A stretch of 60,305 nucleotides of DNA from Ectocarpus siliculosus (GCA_000310025.1 FN649741.1:1545758-1606062), one strand, 5' to 3'; numbered from the stretch's first letter, positions 37,201-49,830 are shown. Numbers and translations: made by a program. The notes: generated by a model from the letters alone, not told the origin.

Positions 37201-39033
37201 AATGGGAGGGGCTGCGGGGGTGAAAGTCACAGAACACAATGGCAGAGTGTCGAAAGGAAAAACAAAGAGGTAGCAGTTGATAGAGGGAGGCAGATGAAGG
37301 GGGACGGTCGAAAGGTAGACAGAACCCCGTAAGAAATACATCTACTTTACCGTGTTCGAGAGTGACAAACGACGAAGGGCCAAACAACAAGTCGAAGGAT
37401 AGAACCTTCCTTAATTGATCGACCGACATAGAGGTGGACACACTTGTGGAAGTTTCAAGTGTCAGCACCAAGCAGAATGTAAAAACGATATGTCCTCCGT
37501 CCAACCCCATCATATCTCGACCTCTGCCGGCCTGTTGTCCGGCTGTCTCTTGACTTTATTCTTTGTGTTGTGCCCGACCTCGTTCTGTGCTGCGTTCTCC
37601 AGCACGAGCCCTTGTGCGAGCAGAAGGTGGTGAAGCGATCCAAGCTGACCCATGTGTGCTTTAACAAGCAGGTACGGACAATCTTCTTGCTTTGCCATGA
37701 TGTGGCGACACATACGTTTCATGGCCTCGCAATGTTTTGGGGGCATTCTTGAAGACACGAAACTCTTTGTGCACAATACGTTGGTAATTTCCGGTCCAAA
37801 TACACCTTCGGTATGTCTGAGGTTGGGAACTTGCCCAAAAAGGATCTCTCTCAGATAGTTTTTGCGCACACACCGTTATGAGGCACCCGCGGCAAGAATA
37901 TTTCGCTCGACCGAGTACACAGCAACGAGTAAACCTGCTGTCTACACGCTAGGTAAAGCACGTAGACCACACAGTCTCCAACAAACCATAACCCCCCCCC
38001 ACCCCTACCCCCACGCCTCCTCCGGTCCTGTGGGAGCAATGTTCCGTCCTCTCGAGGAAGCGTGGTCAGTGGTCAAACAACTAAGACATGCACAACATGA
38101 GTACGCCTCCCCCCCTCTGTCCCAGGCCTGCATCCTCCTGAAACTTCACCACTGATCAATTGACCACCCTCCACCCTTTCGCCTACCACCGGTGGTGTCG
38201 ACGAAATGCAGGACCCCATCATCATCGTCGGCGACGACCGGGGAGGCGTGAACTCGCTCAAGTTATCGCCGAATCTCCGCAAGGTGAAGAGTCACACGCG
38301 TGCAAGCAAGCACGCACATACATGCGTTTTTTTCAAGATTGCCCAAATGACAAACAAACACGGTTTCATGCGGAGACAAGTTGTGAAACCAACCACGGTT
38401 CAGGAGCTGCTCTGCCAGTTGAACAAAGCCATCTCAGTCGGTGGGGGACACGTAGCTTGAAGAAGGTTTTTTAATGCTGTCGTTGTATTTGCCTATCCCA
38501 CTCTCTTACTTCACGATACACGAGTGTTTTGGTGTCATCTGGGTGCTCATGTGCCGCAAGACGGCGACGTGATCGAACTTTGTTTCGAGGTTCTTATGAT
38601 AGGCACGTGTACGTTCTACATGGAGGCACGGACCGAGTCCTTCGCGACGAAGCACCGGCGATGCTAATCCGATGTTGGCCACAGAGGTGCTGAAATGGGA
38701 TTCAAACCGAAAAGTTTTTTTCGGGCACATTCGACCTACTACATAGCATCCTTTACAAAGTTTGCGCCTACGGCTGCCCCACGTTTGACTGACTAAATTT
38801 CTGTTCAAATCAGAGGTGGTGTATTGTTTTGAGTTCTGGTGGGATATTCGCGGCACTTTCTCGCAGAAAACGTTACTGTTTCTCTTGGAACATATTCTCC
38901 CACATCAACTATTTAGGTCCACGAGCCTCGCGACGACGAGGGCAACGTGGTTGAGCACGACCCGATCAAGCTGCAGGTCGACAAGATGGACAGGCTGCTC
39001 ACCGTGGCAGATACCAAGCCTGTTAGCGGCTGA
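31258..39033 (+). CDS. DNAI1: axonemal outer-arm dynein intermediate chain 1
   Basis: Sixteen exons: 31258-31416, 31487-31661, 31891-about 32183, 32465-32674, 33190-33232, 33469-33617, 33920-34003, 34531-34683, 35009-35164, 35396-35539, 35820-36004, 36396-36507, 37012-37107, 37603-37671, 38212-38283, 38917-39033. Phases agree throughout; product about 738 residues (human 699). Family blocks in order: [62 protein letters not shown] with [33 protein letters not shown], then WD40 repeats from about residue 370 ([104 protein letters not shown]). It links the outer dynein arm heavy chains to the doublet microtubule (Chlamydomonas IC78/ODA9) and implies motile flagella. The least certain points are the first donor (aag/gtgcac, 70-base intron), the end of exon 3, and which of two ATGs (31258 or 31273) is used. 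Confidence 0.96.
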
Positions 39034-40428
39034 AGTTAGCTGTCCATGTTGCCACTCGGATCATGGGCTGGCGTTCGGCCAACTTGATGGTGCCGTGTTC
39101 GACTGTCGTATAGCCACTCTCGTCGACGGTTGGAAGCCGAAATGGTGATGCAGCCTGAAGGCTCGGAGTCCCCCCTCCGCCACACCGGGAGATCGGGCGG
39201 CGTACCGGTCCGCTGGTTTGGTGACGTCTTGGTTGCGGTTCTTCTACTGTATTTCTGAGTTGGTGCTTCCGGTTAGGTCCTTGCCCGTCGAGTTCTTTAT
39301 CTCGATATTCGCCGTGTACATACATGCAAATAGTCTAGTTAGTCTGTGTCTGTGTTTCGGCGCTCTGGCGCGTTCGGCGTTTGTATCTACTTTCGCCTAC
39401 ACTCGCCGTGAAACAGCCACTTAATAATTCTGTGCGTCTGTGTCCTCTTCGTTGTCTATTGCTAGACTTCTTTTCGTGTGCGTGCTTGATTTGCAGCGAA
39501 GAACCGATGACTATCCTCTTCGTATTATTCCATTTTTTCTGCAGTAGGGACCCAAGCAAAACCAACCCGACGCCATTTGATTTGTCTGGTCGGGCAAACC
39601 AAAGTCCATCAACATGCGGCCGTCTCTGGTCCGTTCATGTTGTTCATTTCGGCATCCATGAAAAACCATATATGGGCACCGCTTTGCTCTCTGTTGACTT
39701 GTTGTCTTCTCTGGTGAGAGCGGCCATGCTAGGAATGTATACGGCCGGCGGTTGTTACATCTCCATCCCATCAGATCTCGCCACAGGTGGACGAAATTGA
39801 TTTACATCAACAGTGACCCACGAACAATGATCCCCCACCACTATATTGGTGGTCGAGTAAATTATTTTGTGTGGGGTCGATAACCGTCACTCCGTGCAAA
39901 GGGGATGATCGCACCTCGTTGTGTTAAAATGGTCAAGCACCCTCGAGGTAGTTGCACAGTGCGTACAACTGTCTCTGGAAGTGAAAGCACCAGAAAATAA
40001 TTAAGTCATTCGAAGCTGTCATCCGTAGCAAGGAAATAAGCACAAGATGCCGAACACCCTTAGCAGGATGCAGCGCACCCTCCATGCGACTCGCCGAATA
40101 CCTCGAGGTGCTTCGCACCTGGTGATGTGAGAGGCTGATCCGGTGAGAACCCGGTGTGCTCCGTCCCGGCTTTGTAGGGATGCGAGGCCAATGGTCTAAC
40201 GACTACGGCCTGCACGACTATGAGTACCCCCCCCAAAAAAAAAAACACGACAAAGCGTCCTGCTGCTTCTTACAAAGAAACGCTAGATTACCCGCACCCG
40301 CGATACCTATTTCTACAAAACGCTACACCAGAGCAGCAGCAGCAGCAGCAGCCGCAACAGCGGCGGCAGCAGAACTGACAAAAAGAGAAAGACGGTGGAA
40401 CTGGGTGCAGGCCGGGATACATTCCCTA
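39034..40428. other. convergent intergenic region
   Basis: The 3' flanks of DNAI1 (plus) and the Pellino-type gene (minus). I see no gene. The right part holds one copy of a dispersed repeat (40013-40232) and an AGC run at about 40335-40360. Confidence 0.5.
40013..40232 (+). repeat. dispersed repeat B, copy 1
   Basis: About 215 bases match 49617-49830 in the same orientation with roughly 85% identity by eye, from agctgtcat through gactatgagtac and a C-run. Shared words include gaacaccctt, tcgccgaatacctc, tggtgatgtgagag and ccggtgagaacccgg. No coding capacity. It may be a SINE or MITE-like element, but I see no clear tRNA promoter boxes or terminal inverted repeats. Confidence 0.8.
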
Positions 40429-43400
40429 TTATTGCACAAAAATCATCTTGCTGTACGGACGCTCCCCGTCCTTGCACTGCAGGGGCTTGGCGCAGTAGGG
40501 GCAGATGGGGCGGTACACCGCATCTGGCGGGGCGTTGTTTGGCATCGCCAGCCTGGACCATCGTTCGGCCACCTATTGCGTGATTTTCAGTTTCAGTTCG
40601 CGGTATTGTTAGAAAAAATTGATTAGGTTACACGAGTTTTTTCTTTGTCTTTGTTTCGGTCCTTGCACTAAGACAGGCCATTAATCGACGGACCACGTAC
40701 TACGGCTATGGATGTGGACATCGTACATGTGTACGCTCTCCAAAATAGGGCGAGACGCTAAGAAGAGGCTTATTCCGCTCAAGACAAAAAAAATTGCTGG
40801 GTGTGCGCTTCTGGAACCTCATGGCCTGGCCGCGAAACCAACAAACGAGCACTATTTCTATACCATATGATATACCCGTATCCCGGGAAAGTATCGACCA
40901 CCACGAAGTTGAGCCTACTACTACCCAACGCCCTACCTCCAGACTGGCGGCGTGCCCACAAGGGTTGAACACGACCGTGGGTACTTCGCGATCGATCGCT
41001 GAACACCAGCCAAACTTTATCTGATCATTGTCGCGCCGCACAAACGATAGAGACAGCGACAGGTTGGCGGCAAGGCGGATTTGAATTCGAAAAAATGTTA
41101 GCACCCTGGACTTGATCGGCGGTTCTTTTCAGCGCAGTATTGACGAAGATCGTGTCCCCATCACAGCTTTTATTACGACCATGGGCTTGCATGAGTTCAT
41201 GGCTATGCCGAAGAGTCTGGCAAGTAGTCCAGGATGCTGTTTCATTCGGTAGTGACACACACTATTTGTGACGGGTTGGAGCGGGTACGAGTGTTTATTG
41301 ACGACGTGGAGATCGGATATTCTCGCAATAGTGCGGAGCGCGTGGAAGATCTGGAGAGATTTTCGAGTGCATGACGAAGTTCAGTCTGAAGCTTGCGCCG
41401 AGAAAGCTTGCGCCGAGAAAGCACATCACTTGGGGGTGACAGCGGTGACGGTCTTGTGTTATCAGGTCAAGGCCGAGGGGATCGAGCCGTGTCCAAAGAA
41501 TTTGTTGAAACCGACGCTGTTGCGATTGCCGATGCCGACGAATGTTGGTCAGCTGAGGTCGCTATTTGGTCCTCCGAGACAAAAAAGGGTCGGGTCATTC
41601 GGAACCCGTGACTGGCATTTTAGAAGACGACATCAAACCATTGGACTAACTCGTCGAGATCCAGGCTGAACACTTAGGGTGTTTTGTTCCTGGGACTCTG
41701 GATACTCCTGACCAGAGAACGGGTGACGGAAAGACTCGTCTGAGACCCTGAAACGTTCTGCAGGGTGTGGATGATGAGTGAGAGAACGAAGCGGAATGCA
41801 CATTGGGTGGATAGCAGCGCTGGCGAGGGGAGTCACCCTCCTCGGAGTTAAAGTGTCGGATCCTGGACCCCACGACTAACTTTTTTAGAAGCCGGAATCA
41901 AACCATTTGAGACGGCTTCTGAATATATAACCGTGTGCGAGACTCATTTTTCTGTCCAACCTCTTGTCGGGGATGCTGACCAGGACGCAAAGAACGACTG
42001 CCTGCTTGGCGTCGGCGGCTTGAAGGTGCCTCCAGCATGGACAGTCTTGACCGGAGAAGAACGGTCGGCTCGTACAACAAGCTTCTACTGCTGTTAAAAT
42101 GAACTCCTTTCTCGACGTGAACACCATCATTATCCACAACTAACCGAAGGCGGCGATCCTGTACGATTTCATTCCATTCTCTGCCATTCCCCGACTCTCC
42201 CCTTCTTCTTTACGTTTGGCAGTTGATTTCACTGTACGGATATATACTAGTGATTGGATCAGAACGGTGGTGGAATAACAAATAAATAGCACGGGGAATG
42301 TTCGAGGGTTCTATGCACGAACGAACGCACTGACTGCTGCTGCTGCTGCTGCTGCTGTGCCTAGAACTTGGGTACATTTGACTGAGGAAGGCTGGGGAAC
42401 TAGGAAATAGACATGGCAGGTTTCATTTGCATGCAGAGATAACTGAACATCTCAAATATAATTATTCGTATGGCTGTTGCTGCTTATGAACATGCGCCGG
42501 CTGATTGCGTCCACGGTTTTCGGATGGTTCAAGTCTAATAAAGGATTATAGTCTATACTGTTACCCCAATCTGCGTTGTGTTATGTCGATAATGTGCATG
42601 TAGCCAACCCCTCTCGCTCAATGTTTGGCACGATTCGGATACTATACATGCCCAAATTGAAGAAGTTCGTTAGTGCATTTTGCGTCACTCATCTTGGCCA
42701 CCACGCTAGACATACACCATGCAAGACCTTGACAAATCTTCAACGCAATGGTCTTACTGCTGCTGTTGTTGGCCACACACACACGTACCCCCCCCCCCTA
42801 CCTCCCTTCTCCCCACTGCTTCACTTGGGTACCTTACATGGGAACGGCTTTACTTAATTTTATTCGGACAGACCGGCGTGCAGTCCCCGAACTTGTTGTT
42901 CCGAGAAAACTCATCAGAAGTCATTGTTACAGTGAACAGGAGGACAAACAACACAGAGGAAATCGGAATCGCACACACGAAAGCGACGTAGCTGCTGTTA
43001 TCCCAGAGGTACTTTCCCGTCTACTCTTGTCGGTACTCCCTCACGCACCTCTACGAGCGGGCCCGGCGTTCGGCACATTGGACATGGGCCCCAAGCGAGC
43101 TGCTTTGCGTAGCCTTGGACGTGTCCACATGCCGGGAAGATGTGCGGCACGAGAGCCTTCCCCTGGTGGAGGAGAAGGAGGCAACCAAGTATTGCAGCGC
43201 GTACTCAGCTGATCGCGCTAAGCTAGGGAGAAGGATCTTTACACTTCGCCAAACAGCGAGGGGCGCAATCAGTTCGACTGGGATAATAATCTCGTAGGAA
43301 AACAAACTCCTTACGTTTTATCTTGTTGCTTGCCGACAACGGTCACGCGGTGCCAATGATGAGGCACTTTAACGCACGTCGATCCAGCCCCCCCTCTCAA

Positions 43401-46388
43401 AAACAACACGCTTTCGAACACACAACGCCTATCGCTACGTAGTCAAATGATGGCTTCATTCAGTCTACGGTCTGCGGCCCCCCTCTTCACCTCGGTGCCT
43501 CCGTCGTCTCCCTGGGCATCGTTTCTTTCGCCGACGTCTTCCGCGCCAACCGCGCCATCAGCAGCAGTGGTCGTGGCGGCCGTAGCAACTGCAGCATCGC
43601 CGCTAGCACCGCCGGTCTCGGATGACGTCCATGATGTAGGCGGTGGTTTCCACGGCTTGAACTGCAGCGTTTGGAGCTGGACTGGGCACTGCGGTTTACG
43701 ATCGTTCAGGAGTTCGATAACCTGGGAGGGTTGCACTCCCCCTAGTCTTGCCATTTGTTCTGCAGACTCGTACAACATCTGTCGGAGGCAAAGACACAGA
43801 GTCGAAACAGGTAAGAAGGTTACGACACGTTACGTTGACAGGACGAAGGCGATTAATACCGACGCACCCCAGAGGGCGAACGAGAAGCATGAACACAACT
43901 CGGCCATGACCCAACGACAGAAGGTGATGGGTGACACCATCATTCCAAGTCTCGCGATTTCTCAGAACACGGAAAACAACGGCACGCTGGTGCTCCTGCC
44001 GTTTCAATGTCAGGGGAGTGGCCATGCTAAGCTTCGATGTTCACGGTGCATCACTTTTCGGGATGTTAGGGCTGCTTCTTCTGTACACGCTCCGCGTCCT
44101 GCACGTACCTACCGCTCACAGACCCGGGAGGTAGTCACTTCTTTCTCCCCGGTTCTGCTGTGCTGACGACTGTCCGTGATCGGAGGGTTCTTTCGAGTCT
44201 AAAAACAGTCCGGGACTATCCCTCCCGACAAATTACTTCTATTATCGCGGTCGTTCCATGCCCGACGCCCTCCACCGGCGTCACGATTCTTCAATTTGAA
44301 AAATGTACAGAATAACGCAGCTACCTGTAGCCCCACCTACCCACTCCCCCCCTCGCTAGATATACAGCACCCCTCCGTCAGCTTCACCTGTACGCCGCCG
44401 ATGTCGATAATTGTCCCCGAAGTGAGTTCGTTGGTTTCGCCGGGAACGAGGTCGCCGATTGTGTCTAGGCGGCCAGCCGCGCGCAGCCGGCGAATTGCGC
44501 CCGCCACGGTCACCTTGGTTCGAATAGGTCGACGAAGTCGACGGCGTGGGTTGCGGCGACAACGGTACACGGGATAGTGTGATTCTGTGGGACCGAAGAA
44601 AGTCTTTGAAAGCAAGTAGAAACTGCAGCAAAACACCTCCCACTGTCCTTGTGACGAGGTCATCGAACTCCCGGGGGCTAACAGTTTGTCTCGTCGGTCA
44701 TGGCTTGGTGCATTGTACATAGGGATCTCCATGGATTGCCAACTTCTGCCTCAAAAGATTCAAGGTTGGTAACACGAATTCGTGAAGACGGCTTGGATAG
44801 CCATAGGCAAGTGGGTGGTACGAAAGCGTTCAATCGTAATCTACCAACAACTTATGTCTGTCTTCGTCAATTGTGTCATTTGTCTCTGACCTTTTCCGAG
44901 CGATATTACATACTACCACAACCATTTTCCTCTTGTTTTGTCTGGCCGTCCTTCGTTTTGTCCCGGTTGTCCCACACCGTCTCTCGTTTCACCTCTTTGT
45001 CCATTCCATTCTCGCCTGCCTTTTTTTTATTCAGTTGTATTTGTTCATCTCTTCTTTCGGTGTCCTGGTCAAGCCCAAGGAAAATGCTATGTAGAGATAC
45101 GCGTGTTCTCTCTGCCCCTCTTTTGTGCCTGTCGTAGTACGGGACCATGCTAGAAATGGGGGCTGCGACAGTTGGAACAGCACGCGCGACTCTCGCAAAC
45201 GAGCACGCATGTAATGTTGTGGATGTTTCGGTGCCGACTTCTAGGAAAGTGAAAACACCGCAGCTTTCTCGGGCGACAAACATTTCCCCGCGGAAACCCA
45301 CCCCTTAAGGACAGAACGTCCTTCCTTCAATACTCGCTTACCTCTCTCCACTCGCCTATCTCCGGTTTGAGAATGCGGATCCCAAATGGTGTGACGGCGT
45401 CCCACTCCCCGTTGTCCTCCAGCCACTTCGGCGACGACTCGGGGAGGGTCAAACATTTCCTGCAACGTTCGAAGAGGGGACGGTGTGTGTGTTAGAGTGA
45501 GCGAACCTAGACCCTACAGGTCTACAGTATGTGCCAAGCGACACGCTAGGCAGCAGTTCATGCTCTCCACATCCTCATACGTCTCCGTTGCAATATCGCT
45601 TCCACACGCTCGCTTGCGTGAACCTTACCTCGAGTTGAAGCCCGCTGTGAATATCCTGCACCGGTGCGGGGGACTCCTGTCGACCAGGAGCCGCACGGCG
45701 TACCGGCTGACCGGTCCGCACACCTTCCCGCCGGGCTTGGGCTGGTGCAGCGGCCCCCTCACCGCGAAGTCGTTCTCGGCACTCTGCATCCTCCCGAGCT
45801 GAAACATGTCGCAGCCATCGTCCGCCTGGCATGGAACATCCACCACATCCTCCGCTCCCCCCAGTGTTTCCGCTGGAGCCTGCGTAGTTGACGCGCGCCC
45901 TCTGCCAGCGCGTTCGGCTGCTTCCCTCTGCTGCGCGGAAAGCGACAGCTGTAGCCGATAGCCGGCGGCGTGGCTTTGGCTCTCCCCTTGCGCGCTCTTC
46001 AGCAAGAAACTTCTCCCTCCCCGATTTTGGCCGTCACCGTCACCAGCGCCGCTGCTCACACCGCAGTTCCTTGGCAACCTAGCGTTCGTGCCGCCGATCC
46101 CACCCTCCCCACCGCGCGCTCTGTGGGGCGGGTTCCTCCCGCCGCAGGACTCGGTCGGTCGCGCCTCCGGTGTCTTGAACGTCACTTGCTTCTCGCAGCG
46201 GCCGCGCGGTACATTCTTCGTTGACCTGACACTGCCACCTTCGTCGTCGTGTTCATTTCTATCGGCAGGTTTGACTAGGGTCTCTTTCGTGCGGATATTG
46301 CGACTGGGGCTCGCCATTCCACCTTGGCAGCACGGAGGGCTGCTGCCGACTGTATCGTTCTTGTGGACGGCACCAACACCGTCATGAA

Positions 46389-46424
<36 letters not shown>

Positions 46425-48706
46425 TACCACTCCTGCCGCCGACATGAACTCCGTTCGGTGACTCGCGCCGGGCGAGGATAAATCTTGCGTTCTTCGGGCC
46501 GACGCGGTGCCACGTCGAGTCGCGCACAGAAAACTCCTGCGTGCGTGTCAGGACCGAAATGTTGGCCGAAATCAGAGAGGTCACCAAGAGGACAAAAATG
46601 CTGCCGAACAGGTCGTCGGCATGTCCGAGCGACGGGAAGACGACATGCCGTAGAGTGTTGGAGGAGAACAAGGTTCCACGAAGGTGAGAATAGATTAAAT
46701 AGAAAAGGAAAATTGATCTCCCCAGTGCCTCACTTTGGGCTTGATCCGTGTCAGTATCATCGATACTCTATATCATCGTCCATGTTTTCCGAGGGGGGCA
46801 CGGTGTAGCGGTGGTCCACGCAAGCAAGCGTTATTGCAGGAACTACGGAGAGACATGTGCAGTATGGTCAAGTTTTCATCTTCTCTGTTGCCCCGACTTG
46901 CTTACTTTGTATCCAAGCACCACCAGCTGGCCGTAGCTATTGTTCGCCCCGGAAGTGACTACGCGGATAGCCTGTCGGAGGAGATGTCTGGTGAGTACGG
47001 GGCATGAGCGGTAAAAAAAAACATTAGGGCGTGCGGAAAACGGCGAGATCGAGTCTGGTCAAGCCTGTAGATCGAGCAGCTTGAGTGTGCATTCCGCTAG
47101 ACAGACGAGCTTCGAGCTCATACTACGCCGTCGACACTTGCTGATTGGGATGATAACTTTGGGCGTTAATATTTCTACTCCAAATGCATGAGAGAACGTT
47201 TTCCTTCTGGGCACTTCGCTCCATTTTCCGCCTGTTCGAGGAAGCCGGCACAAGGCTGACAAAGTAACAACATCCGGTGACCGCTCGAATGACCAAACAA
47301 AGCTCTCACTGAATACAACGGATTAAATTGGAAGTTTCTTCCCGAGGATTGTCTGCATGGGTTTCGACTCACCTGACATGTTTTTTTCCTCCGCCTTGAC
47401 CAGCGGCTACCCCTCCGACCCCTTCCACCGTGGGTGCTGCCGAGAGCACACCCCCTTCTCCCGGAGGAGGTCGGCACAGGTTCGCTGGTGGCTCCGGAGA
47501 ACAGCACCTGCAACCAGGAGGAAAGGAAGATCTTGCATTCTTCACTGAACTGGAAACCAAAGGCAACCATCTTGTCTCGCTGCTAGCGTCGCTACCCCTC
47601 GTGGTGTTGGTGATAGCTCCGATTGTTTCTCTCCAAGTTCGACACGCCTCCGACAGCGCCAAGGCCGCCTCCGCCGCTTGCGTCGCTTCTTCCCCTGATA
47701 CTGATGGGTGAACAACCTCTTTGCTAGGATGGTGTCGCGACCAGAAAAGTGATTGCTTTTCCGCACAGAACGTTCCGCTGCTCCGGATTCCCCCGAGAAC
47801 AGCACGAAGGTTAGGGTCTGCTAGTCGAGCGGCTGTCATCTCGCTGTCAAAGAGCTGGGCGAGGAGACAGGTGGTAGCATCTGCAGAGAGGTCGAGTTTG
47901 GATCTCGCCAAACAGACCAGCTCGGGCAGACCCGTTTTATCTATCTCCTCCAGCTTTGCTTCGCGCGAGATCATCAAGGCCAAACACACCCGAGCGGCCC
48001 CCAACGCCACGAAGTTGTCGACGACCACCCCGCGTCGGAGAATGTGGTCGTGTATCTCGGCAATAAGCTGATCGTCCTTCTCCGTAATTATTGGTGTCGG
48101 GGGTGATAAAGACGGTGCTGCAGAAGATGCCGCCCCCGCCGTCGCTGGTATCTTGCTTTCGTCTCCGCCCACCGTGGGCGAGTTGTCAATATATGCAGCC
48201 GATGCAAGTCTTCTTGCACAGCTCTTTTCACCACCACTTTCTCCTCCGGTCGCGTGGCCTGTTGATCTCGATCGGCAGTGAACACTCTTAGGAGCGGAAG
48301 GCCGGGACTGTGTCCGAAAAGTCACGCCTTCCACAATCGATGTCAGAGATGACGACAAATCATCAGGAGGAGTGCCCGATCTTAGTGTTCCAATAGCGGT
48401 AGACTCGTGCGCTGGTCGTCCCCTCGACCTAGGACATGAAGCAGCAGTCGCGCAGTAAATCTCATAAACACCAGCGTCTCGAGTTCGGTCTGCTTCTGTT
48501 GCTTCGGGCTCTATCGGCCTAATCACATGGTGGTTATGAATGCCACCATCAGCGTGAAGAGATGTCGTCGTGCTGGTTCGGTTCGATGGGGCGACGACGT
48601 CAACCGCAGCAGTGGCATCAGGTGTCTTCCGTGAGAAAAATGGAGTGGCGGTGCACCGCCCGAAGCACCATCGCATTTTCTTCCTCCAGACTTCAAGCTG
48701 CTCCAC
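40429..48706 (-). CDS. Pellino-type E3 ubiquitin ligase with a long N-terminal extension
   Basis: Exons on the minus strand: 48706-47373, 46987-46906, 46536-45629, 45459-45342, 44603-44388, 43778-43491, 43162-43049, 41020-40937, 40572-40429 (TAA). All phases agree; about 1095 residues from the first exon listed, whose 5' side is unresolved (it starts at an acceptor). Pellino blocks in order: YGQLVVLGY; ARFILARRESPNGV; DMFQLGRMQSAENDFAV; VSRYAVRLLVDRSPPHRCRI with FTAGFNSR; WDAVTPFGIRILKPEIGEWR; NELTSGTIIDIGGVQMLYES; DRKPQCPVQLQTLQF; then the RING-like part with ACGHVQGY, WGPCPMCRTPGPLVE, VVFNPCGHAASLEVAERW and ICPYCAKPLQC. All the paired Cys/His positions survive. In animals the FHA core binds phosphorylated IRAK-type kinases and the RING-like domain drives ubiquitin transfer. 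Odd: a roughly 240-residue low-complexity insertion with poly-Gly splits the FHA part, and the first exon (about 444 residues, helical, ARM-like in its second half) may be a separate gene. The Pellino identity rests on many ordered blocks and is strong; the N-terminal fusion is moderate. Confidence 0.88.
41100..41620 (+). mobile_element. degenerate Ty3/gypsy reverse transcriptase fragment
   Basis: In broken frames the plus strand shows reverse-transcriptase blocks in the right order: STLDLIGGSFQRSIDED, ITAFITTMGLHEFMAMPKSL, then after a stop VRVFIDDVEI (the catalytic x-x-DD block), and KAEGIEPCPK with LPMPTNVGQLRSLFG. Stops and frameshifts interrupt it, and a 17-base duplication (agcttgcgccgagaa) sits at about 41389-41421. 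No LTRs, protease or integrase were seen; related debris may continue to about 42100. It lies antisense in the intron between the two RING-like exons of the Pellino-type gene. A dead copy. Confidence 0.85.
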
Positions 48707-49616
48707 CTACTCGGCTTGGGTTGTTACGGACAATGCGAAGACTCGGCAAGGTGCCGATTGTCCAACCGCGTTCGTCCACGCGAATGATTCACAATAACAC
48801 GTTTTCTGCCCCTCGGGATTAATCATGTGCCACGGAAAATGGAGGGACGATCGATCACACACAGCTAACGATCGGCCTGCGGCGCAGGACTTGCTTGCGC
48901 AGTAAATAATTCGTGTACGTGAGATTCGACAAAGCGAGACGTCTCGCTTACCAAGACCGAGGTCTCTTTGGGCCTCCTGCGCATATTTTGTAGACAGGTG
49001 AGCCACTACGTCTTGATACGTATATAGATGCGCATACACGCATACACGCAGACGCGCAGACGTCCGTTTTGCCGGTCCAACTGGTACCGTTTCGTGAAAA
49101 ATTGTGCCGCGTTTTTTGGTTCTGGTCGTTGGTCACTGGCGTCACTGGTCACGGGTAGGCTTGTATGCATAGGCTTGGGGCTTGGGGAGGATGGCCCTAC
49201 TAAGTATCTCTCATTCAACGTATGCAAATCTCAGTGTGTTTTCTTTCGCTCTCGTCCCCTATTATTACTACATAGGATCTCGGCCCTCTTCGCCAAAAAT
49301 ATTGCTTCACGAACGAAATGGCGACATGGCACGGCAGTCCACAGCAAGCAGTGGTCCACAGCAAGCAGTGGTCCCCAACAGCAGCAACAGCATGCGAAGT
49401 AAGGGCAGTCAGAGCTCGAAAAGTAATATCGCCGGTGAAGTACCTTCCCATACTCTAATCACCATATCTGTCCGTTGTTGGAGGCACTGCTGGGACAGAA
49501 TAGCCAGAAATAATCTGAAATGGAGACGTGCTTTGATGGACGAGCTCCTCGAAAGCAGCAACAACGGCAAGTTGGTCCTGGTGACATCATCCTTGATGAT
49601 TTATACTGCTGTACAC

Positions 49617-49830
49617 AGCTGTCATACGCAAGGAAGTAAGCACAAGATGACGAACACCCTTTTAGCAGGGTGCAGCGCACCCTTCATGCGATTCGCCGAA
49701 TACCTCACGGTTCTTCGCGCTTGGTGATGTGAGAGCCTGGTCCGGTGAGAACCCGGCGTGCTCCGTCCCGACCCAGTATGGTCTAACGTCTACGGCATGC
49801 ACGACTACTACTACTATGAGTACACCCCCC
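49617..49830 (+). repeat. dispersed repeat B, copy 2
   Basis: Same-orientation partner of 40013-40232. It differs by substitutions and small indels, notably a loss of about 13 bases after gctccgtcccg and an expanded ctactacta run. The pair flanks the Pellino-type gene. Confidence 0.8.
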
